DNA of 64,000 nucleotides from Cytophagales bacterium (GCA_013299045.1 JAAFJX010000006.1:62001-126000); one strand, 5' to 3'. Numbered from the stretch's first letter, positions 30,323-39,768 are shown. Notes: generated by a model not told the origin, from the sequence alone. Made by a program: numbers and translations.

Positions 30323-30676
30323 TAGTCGTCCCTTAAAAAGTCTCTAAGTTATTCTTTATGAATAAATTATTATTAAATTTATTTGCAAAAGACTTCCAGT
30401 TTTAGGATATTTGCCTTGTAAACCGTGCAAATAATCAAGATGATTCCAGAAAATTCGCTTGCTGATGCTCAAACATCTGCGCCATGTGTCTGATGAAAGT
30501 GTGGTAGAGCAGTGGGCAGAGAACATTTACTACCAATATTCTTCAAAAGAATGATGAACAAATGGAAAGCATCTTTTTGGCCCTTATTCCAAAAAATTAT
30601 TCCCACTTTACTAAGCGCTTCCCTAACAATTAATTTATTTTATCACAAGCTTAAACGTGTTTTTAAGGGAAGACTA
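30323..30676. mobile_element. Relic of an IS5-like insertion sequence with the mobile-repeat ends
   Basis: A 354-bp element bounded by TAGTCGTCCCTTAAAA (left) and TTTTTAAGGGAAGACTA (right). The first 23 bases, counted from 30321, are identical to those of the element at 45417-45439. A TA at each border may be a target duplication, as used by several IS5-group subfamilies. Inside lies a short transposase fragment (separate entry). The rest (30677-30875) is AT-rich and shows nothing recognisable before the next gene. Confidence 0.75.
30448..30612 (+). pseudogene. IS5-family transposase fragment (degenerate)
   Basis: Bases 30466-30546 from an ATG read MLKHLRHVSDESVVEQWAEN and then IYYQY before two stop codons. 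This matches the conserved N-terminal block of IS5-group transposases (leucine-rich segment, then SDE-VVE-W-EN-Y-QYF). After a frameshift, bases ~30561-30630 read ESIFLALIPKNYSHFTKRF, which resembles the following PxxxxxHFRKR block. The DDE catalytic region is completely missing, so it cannot be active. Confidence 0.7.
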
Positions 30677-30875
30677 GTTTAAATTATAAAGACTTTATAT
30701 AAAGAAGAATACAAAATTACTTTAAAATTCTACGGCTCTTGATTGATATTTAGTGAAGCTCGTATTATCGGTGTTTGGTAAAAATATAATAGAAAAATGC
30801 GTAAAAGCAACTTATGGCAAAATAAGATTAACTAATATTTTATTTAAATAAGTTTTTACTTTAATTTAATAGACA

Positions 30876-31421
30876 ATGCGTCAAACTATCAAAATAGTGT
30901 TTTTTGTTATCATAAACACAACTTTTGTCAATACATTTTTTACACAAGCACAATCAAATGAGGAATTATGGTTCTCATTTTATGACAGCACTAGTGAAAG
31001 TTATAGTTACCGCAATGAATTTGGTAAAGTTATGTTAGAAAGAAGCAAATTTGCTTATTGCTTTACAGATACCTTTCGTACTTACGCAATAGTGTTAGAC
31101 TCAACAAAAGGTTTTATTGCTATAAATCGTGCAGGCCAAGTTTTATACAATATTTTTGTTTATGATAATGGCCCAGATTACCCCGAACAAGGACTTTTTC
31201 GTATTATAAAGAATAACAAAATAGGTTATGCCAGTGCCAATACAGGCGTTATAGTTATAGAGCCTCAGTTTTCTTGTGCATGGCCTTTTGATGAGAGCGG
31301 CAAGGCCAAAGTGGCTTTAGAGTGCCGTATTGAAAACGACGGAGAGCACCAAGAATGGATGAGCAAGGCTTGGTTTTTTATTGACAAAACGGGCAAGCGC
31401 ATTAAACAAAAGAGCAAATAA
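30876..31421 (+). CDS. Secreted WG-repeat-like protein
   Basis: A 181-residue exported protein with a signal peptide (MRQTIKIVFFVIINTTFVNT, cleavage near TQAQS). The mature part has WG-repeat-like units in which a line such as FRIIKNNKIGYASANTGVIVIEPQFSCAWPFDESGKAKVAL describes a beta segment, and a last one (AWFFIDKTGKRI). WG-repeat proteins are common in Bacteroidota and have no agreed biochemical role. The upstream 200 bp is very AT-rich. It stands alone, downstream of the IS relic. Confidence 0.75.
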   Translation: MRQTIKIVFFVIINTTFVNTFFTQAQSNEELWFSFYDSTSESYSYRNEFGKVMLERSKFAYCFTDTFRTYAIVLDSTKGFIAINRAGQVLYNIFVYDNGPDYPEQGLFRIIKNNKIGYASANTGVIVIEPQFSCAWPFDESGKAKVALECRIENDGEHQEWMSKAWFFIDKTGKRIKQKSK

Positions 31422-31530
31422 CCCTTATAAAAACATTTCCTAAGCAAACTTTAAGAATATTCTCTCAAAGGCGTATCTTTGAGCAACGTTTTACGTGTGG
31501 AATGTATCTATTATCTAAACTTTAAGACTT

Positions 31531-31983
31531 ATGGAAGCGCTTTTGTTTGTAGTTGTGGCCGTGATTGTATTTGTAGTAGCCTTTTTTGTGCTTTCTCGGC
31601 GCAAGCATGAGGCCAATAACTCGCCGCAGACCAAGATTGGCGTTGTGGTCAAACGAACACCAAAGCGTTATCAAACCTATGGCGAACTGAAGGCAGAACT
31701 CACAAAGCCCATTGTTGTTGAGCCTAAAAAGGAAGTAGTTATTGAGCGCAAAAAACTGAAAGATATGGAGTTCACCCACAACGTTTTCAACCAAAAAAAT
31801 AAGCTGGGTTCTAAAGATGCTAAAAATGAGCACAGCAACGACACAGAATTTAAGCGCGACAAACACTACGACCTGGAGCCGAACAATGGCAACCACGATG
31901 TTTCTACTCTTTTGCAAAATCCGAACAGTTTGCGCAACAGTTTTATTATTAATGAGATATTCTCTAAAAAGTATTTTGATTAA
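31531..31983 (+). CDS. Small single-pass membrane protein of unknown function
   Basis: A 150-residue protein: one N-terminal TM (residues 2-21), a basic stop-transfer (SRRKHE), then a highly charged, low-complexity cytoplasmic tail with KK/EK-rich and N/D-rich stretches ending in NSFIINEIFSKKYFD. No domain recognised. The C-terminal ~20 residues are less biased and could be a docking motif; that is a guess. A -7 element TATCTTTG is at 31474-31481. The start codon ATG 31531 fits the membrane segment. Confidence 0.7.
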   Translation: MEALLFVVVAVIVFVVAFFVLSRRKHEANNSPQTKIGVVVKRTPKRYQTYGELKAELTKPIVVEPKKEVVIERKKLKDMEFTHNVFNQKNKLGSKDAKNEHSNDTEFKRDKHYDLEPNNGNHDVSTLLQNPNSLRNSFIINEIFSKKYFD

Positions 31984-32038
31984 AGCCAGGAGCCTTCAAT
32001 TAGTTTAGCAAAACGTATTCACCAACTAAAAAAAAACG

Positions 32039-33631
32039 ATGACCATCAAGTCGCTCTCATTCGGTATCCTATTTCTTTTTGTTCAGTTTTTGGCATGGGC
32101 ACAAGAACCTCGCCAATACGAAACCCAACACATTCTGCGCGGGCACGTAGGGGGAGTTTACAACCTGCGTTTCAGCCCAGACGGGAAAACTCTAGCCACT
32201 TGCGGCCTAGATGGCAATATTTTTCTTTGGGACGTGAACACTGGCGCTAACAAAAATGTTTTGAAAGGACACCTAAGCGATGTCATTGAGGTTACTTTCA
32301 GCCACGACGGCAAAAGGCTTGCCAGCGGTGGTGCAGACGGCACAGCCCGCATCTGGGACGTAGTAACTGGTAACCAGTTGAATCAATACACAGCAGATTT
32401 GCACAATACGCAAGGGCCTAAACGAAAAGGAATTTCCTTTGTAGTTTTTTCAATCGATGACAACACGCTTTATTACGGTGGCGAGAGTGGTTACCTCATG
32501 ACAGTTGGGCTAGGTGCGGGAGCAGCTCCCCCGCGTCGTCTATTTTCCACCAACAAGACAAATGGGGATTGGTACTCCAATATTACTGGTGGTGCTTTGT
32601 CCAATAATGGGCAATTTTTATATCTTTCGGTTGGAAACAACTTGATTGTCATTGATGTTACAACGGGTAGATATTCAAGCGGTATTACGCGAAGCGCAAG
32701 CGATTTCAACGATGTTATTTGTGGGCCTCAGCCTAACATGATGACTGCATGGGCTTGGGACGGAAAGGTGCTTATTTACGATGTTAGCACGCAAGCCGTC
32801 ATTAAAGAGCTGCAAGTAACCCAGACCAATAACTTTAGCTTGGCTTCTTTCAATAAAGAAAAAAATTTGCTTGTAACAGGCGCTGATGCGAATATGGCCA
32901 AAGTATGGGACTGGGAGAATAATGTGCGGGTGGCAATCCTGGCAGGGCATACACGCATAGTGCGTACAGCGCGTTTTTCACCTACCGAAGACGTAATAGC
33001 AACAGCCAGTTATGATGGTTCTGCACGAATTTGGCGGCAACCCAAAGACATTCCTAATACTCCTGAAATCAAAAAGCCAGACGACAACACAGTAGCCAAG
33101 AAAACTGACCCGCTAGTTATTCTGCGCGATACAATACGCGAAAAGGTGGTTGTTCGTGAGGAAGTGGTGCTCCGAGACACCGTGCGCGAAAAAGTGGTTT
33201 TAAAGGATACTGTTCGTGTTAAGGTAAAAGAAACGGTTACAGAAAAGGCTACAGAGGCCAGTATTACCGAAAAAGATTTGGAAGTAGGCAAAACGCTTAA
33301 TCTTAAAAATTTACAATTTAAGCAAGGTACTGCCGAACTTTTGCCAATGAGCAAGCCAGAATTAGAAAGACTTAGCGAACTGATGCGTAAATATCCTAAG
33401 CTAGTCATAGAGTTAGCTGGGCATACTGACAACGTAGGACAAGCCAGCTTGAATATGCGGTTGGCGGCAGACCGTGTGCGCGTGGTGCAAAACTACCTTA
33501 CAGGCGAAGGCATAGCCGAAAAGCGCATACTCACGCGCTCTTATGGTGGCACGAAGCCCATTGCCTCCAACGAAACCGAAGAAACGCGCCGCCTAAACCG
33601 CCGTGTGGAAGTTACAATTATCGCGCTTTAG
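32039..33631 (+). CDS. WD40 beta-propeller / OmpA-domain protein 1
   Basis: A 530-residue exported protein: signal peptide (MTIKSLSFGILFLFVQFLAWA), a WD40 propeller over ~residues 28-330 with clear blades (GHVGGVYNLRFSPDGKTLAT, GHLSDVIEVTFSHDGKRLAS, GHTRIVRTARFSPTEDVIAT), a charged linker built from repeated xRDTxREKVV units (~358-395), and a C-terminal OmpA peptidoglycan-binding domain (~415-530, with LAGHTDNVGQASLN and SNETEETRRLNRRVEV). The likely role is a periplasmic scaffold tethered to peptidoglycan. The layout recalls T9SS-associated PorE, but the TPR and carboxypeptidase-like modules of PorE are missing. The next gene is a paralogue. Confidence 0.85.
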   Translation: MTIKSLSFGILFLFVQFLAWAQEPRQYETQHILRGHVGGVYNLRFSPDGKTLATCGLDGNIFLWDVNTGANKNVLKGHLSDVIEVTFSHDGKRLASGGADGTARIWDVVTGNQLNQYTADLHNTQGPKRKGISFVVFSIDDNTLYYGGESGYLMTVGLGAGAAPPRRLFSTNKTNGDWYSNITGGALSNNGQFLYLSVGNNLIVIDVTTGRYSSGITRSASDFNDVICGPQPNMMTAWAWDGKVLIYDVSTQAVIKELQVTQTNNFSLASFNKEKNLLVTGADANMAKVWDWENNVRVAILAGHTRIVRTARFSPTEDVIATASYDGSARIWRQPKDIPNTPEIKKPDDNTVAKKTDPLVILRDTIREKVVVREEVVLRDTVREKVVLKDTVRVKVKETVTEKATEASITEKDLEVGKTLNLKNLQFKQGTAELLPMSKPELERLSELMRKYPKLVIELAGHTDNVGQASLNMRLAADRVRVVQNYLTGEGIAEKRILTRSYGGTKPIASNETEETRRLNRRVEVTIIAL

Positions 33632-33658
33632 GCAGTCTAGGAACTGCATCATACCGAG

Positions 33659-33690
33659 AAAAGCCTATGAGTCAAAATCATAGGCTTTTT
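33659..33690 (+). terminator. Rho-independent terminator between the two WD40-OmpA genes
   Basis: Stem AAAAGCCTATGA / TCATAGGCTTTTT with a 7-base loop; separates the paralogues into two transcription units. Confidence 0.85.
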
Positions 33691-33779
33691 GTATATATGA
33701 TGTTATTTTACAAATAGTTTGAAGAGAAGCCAGAGATTTATTTACTTTGTATTGTTGTCATTCACCAGTTCAATGAACC

Positions 33780-35378
33780 ATGCGTACCAAGATTATATTT
33801 TTTAGTATATTTTTTAGTTTTATCCCGCTTTTAGCTTGGGGGCAAAAACAAAAACCCTTAGCATATGAAACAGTCCATATTCTACGAGGTCATACGGATA
33901 AGGTTTACAACTTGCGCTTCAGTCCAGACGGCAAAACTCTCGCTACGTGTGGAATAGACGGGAAGATTTTTCTGTGGGACGTAGCCTCTGGGCAACAAAT
34001 GGCCATGTTGAGTGGTCATATCAAAGAAGTTATTGAAGTTACTTTCAGTCATGACGGAAGCATACTTGCAAGCGCAGGTTCAGACGGGACAGCCCGGGTA
34101 TGGGATTTGACGACCATGAGAGAAACACACCAATTCACCACACAATTACATCCTGTGGAAGGTATTAAACGTAATGGTGTTTCATTTGTTTGCTTCTCTC
34201 AAAATGACAAAACCCTTTACTACGGTGGTGAAAGCGGTTATGTTATGGTTGTAGGGCTAGCAAAAGACGCTGCTGAGCCACGTTGCTTGTTCTCAACAAA
34301 TGATTTAAAAACGGGTAATTGGTATTCGCACATTACAGGTGGAAGTCTGTCTCGCTCTGGAGCTTTGTTATATATTTCAATAGAAAACAACTTGATTGAA
34401 ATCAACGCCACCAATGGTGCTTATCAAACTGGCCTTTTAAGTCTTTCTAGTGCATATAATGATGTTTTCTGTGAGCCTTATCCCAACTACATTACCGCGT
34501 GGATGTGGAGTGGTCATGTACAGGTTTATAACATGGTTACGAAGCGATTGATTAAACAACTGAAAGTATCTCCAAATCTCACCTACAGTTTTGCCTCTTT
34601 CAACAAAGAAAAGAGATTACTCGCCACAGGCGGAGATGCCAGTTTAGCCAAACTTTGGGACTGGAAGAAGGGAAAAGTAGTTTCTACCTTGAGTGGTCAT
34701 TCCAATATGGTACGAGCGGTACGTTTTTCACCGACCGAAGACCTCATAGCCACGGCCAGCTATGATAGCACCACACGAATATGGCGGCAGAGCAAAGATA
34801 TTGTCCCTCAACTGATTCACCCTGACGGCGATAGTGTATTAGCAAAAAGCATAGAACCGACTTTAGTTGAGCAAGATACCCTTTCTGAAGAAATGATGAC
34901 ACGAAATGAGATGACTCTACGCGATACTTTGCCTAAAAGAATAAAGCGTAGTGATAATCTTGGAAGTAAAACGAAAAAAACTAATCGTAAAGAAATTGTA
35001 GAATTTGCAATAAATGAAGATGACCTAGTAGTAGGAAAAACGATAAAACTTGAAAACCTACAGTTCAAGCAGGGTACGGCGGAACTCTTGCCCATTGGAA
35101 AACCAGAACTTGAAAAGCTAAGATACCTTATGCTAAAATACCCCAGCCTAGTGATTGAATTGGCTGGGCATACTGATAATATAGGTTTACCGCATCTAAA
35201 CTTGAAACTTTCCTCCGACCGCGTACGAGTCATACAAAATTACTTAACAGGCGAAGGGATAGCCGAAAAACGCATCATTACGAGCGCTTACGGAGACACA
35301 AAGCCCATTGCCTCCAACGAAACAGAAGAAACGCGGCGCTTAAACCGCCGTGTGGAAGTTACAATTATAGCGCTTTAG
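33780..35378 (+). CDS. WD40 beta-propeller / OmpA-domain protein 2
   Basis: A 532-residue paralogue of the preceding gene with the same order: signal peptide (MRTKIIFFSIFFSFIPLLAWG), WD40 propeller (GHTDKVYNLRFSPDGKTLAT and following blades), linker, and OmpA domain (LAGHTDNIGLPHLN, ending in the same RRLNRRVEVTIIAL). The propeller and OmpA parts are well conserved, while the linker has lost the regular RDTxREKVV repeats of protein 1 and is basic instead. A near-match to the -7 element (TTTACTTTG) lies near 33740. It arose by tandem duplication; the terminator between the genes suggests separate control. Confidence 0.85.
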   Translation: MRTKIIFFSIFFSFIPLLAWGQKQKPLAYETVHILRGHTDKVYNLRFSPDGKTLATCGIDGKIFLWDVASGQQMAMLSGHIKEVIEVTFSHDGSILASAGSDGTARVWDLTTMRETHQFTTQLHPVEGIKRNGVSFVCFSQNDKTLYYGGESGYVMVVGLAKDAAEPRCLFSTNDLKTGNWYSHITGGSLSRSGALLYISIENNLIEINATNGAYQTGLLSLSSAYNDVFCEPYPNYITAWMWSGHVQVYNMVTKRLIKQLKVSPNLTYSFASFNKEKRLLATGGDASLAKLWDWKKGKVVSTLSGHSNMVRAVRFSPTEDLIATASYDSTTRIWRQSKDIVPQLIHPDGDSVLAKSIEPTLVEQDTLSEEMMTRNEMTLRDTLPKRIKRSDNLGSKTKKTNRKEIVEFAINEDDLVVGKTIKLENLQFKQGTAELLPIGKPELEKLRYLMLKYPSLVIELAGHTDNIGLPHLNLKLSSDRVRVIQNYLTGEGIAEKRIITSAYGDTKPIASNETEETRRLNRRVEVTIIAL

Positions 35379-35502
35379 GGTCAATTTTTCTAATTATTTT
35401 AGGAAAAAGCCAGATTAACAACTACCTTTGTGCCTGTTTCCGAATCTGTACAAGAAACAGGCGCTATCTGTTTCAATTTAAAAAAATTGATAAACAACAA
35501 CT

Positions 35503-35862
35503 ATGTATTTGAATATTCTTCTGCAAGCGGCTGGTGGTCAGTCTGGTTACATACAAATTGGATTATTTGCTGTGCTTTTTATTGTTATGTATTTCTTTAT
35601 GATAAGACCACAACAACAAAAACAAAAAAGCCAAAAAGAGTTCTTGGCTAGCCTTAAAAAAGACGACGTAGTGGTAACTGCTGGCGGTATTCATGGCCGT
35701 ATTACGTTTTTTTATGAAGATGGTTCTCTTCAATTAGAAATAGACAAAGGTGTGCGTGTTCGTGTAGAAAGAGGCTTCGTTTCTCAAGAAAATACTAAAA
35801 ATGCGCAGATAAAAGCACCAGAAAAAAGCGACCCTAAAACAGGCGCAGCACAAACCGCTTAA
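35503..35862 (+). CDS. yajC: Preprotein translocase subunit YajC
   Basis: A 119-residue inner-membrane protein with one N-terminal TM (residues ~18-36, ending FFMIRPQQQKQK) and the conserved cytoplasmic part (KKDDVVVTAGGIHGRI). YajC associates with the SecDF accessory complex of the Sec translocon. The C-terminal ~25 residues are low-complexity. secDF is not adjacent. A -7 element TACCTTTG is at 35423-35430; ATG 35503 starts the family sequence. Confidence 0.93.
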   Translation: MYLNILLQAAGGQSGYIQIGLFAVLFIVMYFFMIRPQQQKQKSQKEFLASLKKDDVVVTAGGIHGRITFFYEDGSLQLEIDKGVRVRVERGFVSQENTKNAQIKAPEKSDPKTGAAQTA

Positions 35863-35900
35863 AATAAAAGCAAGGCAGAGGCAAAATATTGTACAAAAAT

Positions 35901-35931
35901 TTGTAAATTTCTTTTCTCTCTCTTACCTTTG
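35901..35931 (+). promoter_or_regulatory. Bacteroidota-type promoter of tRNA-Ala
   Basis: TTG at 35901-35903, 20-bp spacer, TACCTTTG at 35924-35931, 14 bp before the mature tRNA. Confidence 0.75.
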
Positions 35932-35944
35932 CACTGCTTTTGAA

Positions 35945-36018
35945 GGGGCATTAGCTCAGCTGGCTAGAGTGCTTCCATGGCATGGAAGAGGTCATCGGTT
36001 CGACTCCGATATGCTCCA
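35945..36018 (+). tRNA. tRNA-Ala (anticodon GGC)
   Basis: A 74-nt cloverleaf: acceptor GGGGCAT / ATGCTCC (one G-U), D-arm with AGCTCAGCTGGCTAGAGT, anticodon stem CTTCC/GGAAG around loop ATGGCAT (anticodon GGC), and T-arm with the GGTTCGACTCC core. The 3' CCA is not encoded; the sequence after the discriminator A is CATT. A promoter lies directly upstream and a terminator directly downstream, so it is a single-gene unit. Confidence 0.95.
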
Positions 36019-36035
36019 CATTATTGTTTTTGAGG

Positions 36036-36069
36036 AACACACGGCTTGACTGGCTGTGTGTTTTTTTTT
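36036..36069 (+). terminator. Rho-independent terminator of tRNA-Ala
   Basis: Stem AACACAC(GGC) / (GGC)TGTGTGTT-type pairing followed by a run of nine T residues. Confidence 0.85.
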
Positions 36070-36168
36070 GACGCACACCTTGCTGATGCCAAAACTTTCC
36101 AAAAAATTATGCGTTTGATAGACAGTTATTACATATAGAACACACCTTTACAAAAAATTTGCAAAACT

Positions 36169-36825
36169 ATGCTAAATGGCCTCTTTGAACCAGGTTCTCT
36201 TATGACGACCATTATCCTGATAAGCACAATAGGTATGAGTATGTGGGCTTTCAGCGATGAAAAACTGATGCGTCGGTTAATGATGAATCCTTATCAAGTT
36301 AATAAAAAGAAAGAATATTATCGTTTTTTGACTTCTGGCTTCATACACGCAGACTGGATGCACCTAGCCTTTAATATGTTTTCCTTAATGCTTTTTGGGC
36401 GTATGGTGGAGTTCAATTTAGTGAGCGAGTATGGCATGACTCTGGGCAGTTCCCTTTATATGGGTATGTATCTTTCTGCAGTGGTCATATCCGATTTACC
36501 TACTTTCAAGCGCCATCTGAACAATCTTTACTACAATACTCTGGGTGCTTCTGGGGCAGTTTCTGCTATGGTTTTTGCTTTCATTCTATTCGAGCCTACC
36601 CATGAGTTATTGCTGTTTATGATTATTCCCTTGCCTGGTTTCATGCTAGGCATCATGTATTTGGCTTATTCTTACTATCAATCGCGCCTTCCGAGCCGCC
36701 ACGATAACGTAAACCATGATGCCCACTTATACGGTTCTCTCTACGGCTTGTTGTTTATTGGGGTAGCAAGACCTATAACTTTGCTAGAGTTCATACAGGA
36801 AATGAGCCAGTTCTCTTTGTTTTAG
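36169..36825 (+). CDS. Rhomboid-family intramembrane serine protease
   Basis: A 218-residue, roughly six-TM inner-membrane protein. The catalytic dyad is visible: Ser128 in LGASGAVSA and His186 in DAHLYGSLYG. The loop after the first TM contains the family's WxR-like region and HADWMHLAFNMFSLM with conserved His and Asn. Rhomboids cleave TM segments of other proteins; the substrate here is unknown. It stands between the tRNA-Ala unit and the efflux genes with no shared promoter apparent. Confidence 0.9.
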   Translation: MLNGLFEPGSLMTTIILISTIGMSMWAFSDEKLMRRLMMNPYQVNKKKEYYRFLTSGFIHADWMHLAFNMFSLMLFGRMVEFNLVSEYGMTLGSSLYMGMYLSAVVISDLPTFKRHLNNLYYNTLGASGAVSAMVFAFILFEPTHELLLFMIIPLPGFMLGIMYLAYSYYQSRLPSRHDNVNHDAHLYGSLYGLLFIGVARPITLLEFIQEMSQFSLF

Positions 36826-37002
36826 TGCTTGGAAACGAATGTTATGGCTTATCTCATGCTCTCTTTACAAAATAAGTGAACCAAAATTTTCTTTTATAGC
36901 AAAAATAGCTAATTTTGCGCGCCCTGACACCATACTACCACAAGTTTAGTTCACTACGCTCAATACGCTTGAACGGTTATTCGCGTTCTAAAGTCTTAAA
37001 AA

Positions 37003-38364
37003 ATGCCTTCTCAAACTATCAAACAGCTTTTCGGAGCGTTTCTGTGCTTTTTCTTTTGTGGCAGTGCCTTGCCAAGTTTAGCACAGCAAGTAGGTACAAA
37101 CAATTTTGACCTGACGGAGTGTATCAATTACGCCATTACAAACTCTGTTACAATTAAGAACGGCTTACTAGACCAACAGTCTGCACAGGCACGTGTGCGC
37201 GAAATCAAAGCCATTGGCTTGCCTCAGGTTTCGGCAAATTTAAACCTTGCCAGCAACTTGATTGTTCCAAAATCATTCATACCAGGCGAAATTGTGGGCA
37301 GACCAGGTGAATTTGTGCCTGTGGCCTTCCAGCCAGCATTCAGCGGCCAAACAGGCATAGATGTAAGCCAGTTGGTTTTTGATGGTGCATACATTTTGGG
37401 TTTAAAAGCAGCATCTGTTTTTACTCAAATTTCTGAAAAGAGCTTGGTTATGAACAAAATAACCATTGCTGAAAATGTGGCTAAGGCTTATTACACGGTG
37501 CTTATTAATCAGGAACGGCTCAAACTTTTGCAAAAAAACTATGCACGTTTAGACAGCCTGCAATACCAAACCAAAATGCTTTTTGAAAATGGTTTTGCCG
37601 AAAAACTAGATGTAAGCCGCTTGACAGTTTCTTTGAATAACTTAAAAGCAGAAATTCAAAAATTTGAACGCTTGATGAGCCTTTCACAAGACTTATTGAA
37701 GTTCCAGATGAGTATGCCGCTTTCAGAAACACTGACACTCAAAGGCGAACTCAAACAACTGACTCAGAGTACAAATACAGCGCCAGACCCTACCAAGCGT
37801 ATTGAGTACCAGTTGCTTTTTACTCAAAAAGAATTGGACGAATTGGCTATCAAAAACTTCAAAGTACAATATTACCCAACAGTTCGTGTGGGGTTGGGGC
37901 TAGGGGCAAATGCGGGTAACAATAAACTAGGCCAGTTTTTTAACGTTTTTGAAAACTGGTTTGGCAACTCGGCCTTTACAATTGGCGTAAATATTCCAGT
38001 TTTTGATGGCTTCCGTAAGCAAAACCAAATCAGACAAGCTCAGTATGCACTTCAAAAAACTCAAAATACACTGACTGACTTCAGCCGAATTGTTGATTTC
38101 CAAACTAGACAGGCCAGCTTAAGCCTTGAAAATGCAGTGCAAAGCATGGCTGCCCAAAAAGAAAACATGGTTTTGGCAGAGGAGGTTTACCGCGTTACAC
38201 GCATCAAATTCAAGGAAGGTGTAGGCACAAAGCTAGAGCTAATTGACGCAGAAACCTCCCTCAAAGAGGCCGAAACAAACTATCTCGGTGCCCTTTATGA
38301 TGCGATTATTGCTACCATAGACTATCGTAAGGCTGATGGTTCATTGCTGGAATCGTTCAAATAA
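37003..38364 (+). CDS. TolC-family outer-membrane efflux protein
   Basis: A 453-residue protein with a signal peptide (cleavage near SLAQQV) and the two repeated helical/strand halves of TolC proteins, with the typical start NFDLTECINYAITNS and end VGTKLELIDAETSLKEAETNYLGALYD. It forms the outer-membrane duct of a tripartite exporter. The adaptor gene follows after 38 bp, so the two form an operon. A -7 element TAATTTTG is at 36910-36917. Substrate unknown. Confidence 0.92.
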   Translation: MPSQTIKQLFGAFLCFFFCGSALPSLAQQVGTNNFDLTECINYAITNSVTIKNGLLDQQSAQARVREIKAIGLPQVSANLNLASNLIVPKSFIPGEIVGRPGEFVPVAFQPAFSGQTGIDVSQLVFDGAYILGLKAASVFTQISEKSLVMNKITIAENVAKAYYTVLINQERLKLLQKNYARLDSLQYQTKMLFENGFAEKLDVSRLTVSLNNLKAEIQKFERLMSLSQDLLKFQMSMPLSETLTLKGELKQLTQSTNTAPDPTKRIEYQLLFTQKELDELAIKNFKVQYYPTVRVGLGLGANAGNNKLGQFFNVFENWFGNSAFTIGVNIPVFDGFRKQNQIRQAQYALQKTQNTLTDFSRIVDFQTRQASLSLENAVQSMAAQKENMVLAEEVYRVTRIKFKEGVGTKLELIDAETSLKEAETNYLGALYDAIIATIDYRKADGSLLESFK

Positions 38365-38402
38365 TTGGCCTAAACTACCCTAAAACTCAATACTTAGTTG
38401 CA

Positions 38403-39575
38403 ATGCGTAAAACATATTTCAATTTATTAGTGGCGGCCTTTGTAGCCTTATGGCTTGGTGCTTGTGGCCAAAAAACAGACGAGGCACCTAAAACTCCTGA
38501 GGAGAAAAAACTCAAGCTGTCTGAATACAAAAAAGAATTAGCGGCACTACAAGCAAAAATTACTTTGCTGGAAACAGATTTACAAAAATCTGGAGCTGTG
38601 GCTTCTACGCTCCGCGTTGTGGAGCTCATGGCTTTAGCTCCCGAAACCTTCAGTCATTTTATTGAAGTTCAAGGAAATATAGATGCCGAACAAAACGTAT
38701 TGGTCATGCCTGAAATGCCTGGGGTCATAACCTCTCTGAACGTAAAAGAGGGACAAAACGTGGGTAGAGGCCAGGTTTTGGCGCGTTTTGACGCTGAAAC
38801 GCTGCGCAGAAATATAGAAGAACTCCAAAATCGTCTGACCTTTGCCGAAGACGTTTTTAAGCGCCGCGAAAATCTGTGGAAGCAAGGCATTGGTTCGGAG
38901 GTACAGTATTTGGAAGCAAAAAACCAAAAAGAAAGCATAGAAAAAAGTATCAGCACGGTGAAGTCGCAGATGAGCAAGTACAGCGCTCGTTCGCCAATTA
39001 GTGGTGTGGCCGAAGAGGTATTCGTCAAGCAAGGCGAAATGGCCAATCCGGGTATGCCTATCGCCCGTATTGTCAATCTTAGTCAAATGTTTGTAGAGGC
39101 AGAGGTGGCAGAGCTTTATCTGAAGAGTATCAAACTAAACGACAAAGTTATAGTGAGTGTCCCTGCATTAGGACGCGACCTTGAAGCCAAAATTAGTAAA
39201 ATTGGTCAGACTATAAATCCCGAAAACCGTACCTTTAAAGTGCGTATAGAACTCCCAAACAAAGATAATTTTTTGCGCCCCAATGCAGTGGCTGTGGTCA
39301 AGGTAAATGATTTTAACAAAGAAAAAGCCGTTAGTATTCCTTCTAATCTTATTCAACAGAGCACAGACGGCACTAAATATGTTTTGGCGGTGGAGACCAA
39401 AGAAAACAAGGCATTCGTAAAGCGTCATAGCATCAAAACTGGCATGGCTTATAAGGGCCGCACTTTGATAGAAGAGGGCTTGAGCGGAACGGAGCAGTTG
39501 ATTCTGAAGGGCTATAACGAGGTGAGCGAAGGTGAAGAGGTGCAAGTCAATGCAAATCCGGAAGTTAAGCCATAG
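38403..39575 (+). CDS. Efflux periplasmic adaptor (membrane fusion) lipoprotein
   Basis: A 390-residue lipoprotein (signal peptide ending LGAC, Cys21) of the membrane-fusion family that links an inner-membrane pump to TolC. After a short N-terminal coiled coil come the lipoyl halves (VMPEMPGVITSLNVKEGQNV and SARSPISGVAEEVFVKQGE) around a helical hairpin, then beta-barrel and membrane-proximal domains. The RND-type pump gene that normally follows is absent: the next gene is serS on the other strand, with no pump remnant in between. The pump must be encoded elsewhere, or the pair works with another transporter. Confidence 0.9.
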   Translation: MRKTYFNLLVAAFVALWLGACGQKTDEAPKTPEEKKLKLSEYKKELAALQAKITLLETDLQKSGAVASTLRVVELMALAPETFSHFIEVQGNIDAEQNVLVMPEMPGVITSLNVKEGQNVGRGQVLARFDAETLRRNIEELQNRLTFAEDVFKRRENLWKQGIGSEVQYLEAKNQKESIEKSISTVKSQMSKYSARSPISGVAEEVFVKQGEMANPGMPIARIVNLSQMFVEAEVAELYLKSIKLNDKVIVSVPALGRDLEAKISKIGQTINPENRTFKVRIELPNKDNFLRPNAVAVVKVNDFNKEKAVSIPSNLIQQSTDGTKYVLAVETKENKAFVKRHSIKTGMAYKGRTLIEEGLSGTEQLILKGYNEVSEGEEVQVNANPEVKP

Positions 39576-39768
39576 TTATCTTGCGCAACCCAAACGGAAT
39601 TAGAGATTCTGATTATAGACCTATCTTCTGGATGTTTGGCAGCAAATGGCAAGAGGGCTAGTATGCCTGCTTTTTGTGTGGTGAATAACAAAAGACACAA
39701 GACAATATTTTTTCTTGTATCCTAATAGAAATGAGGGATTGATTCCATTTCCTAGTATTTCAAAATAA

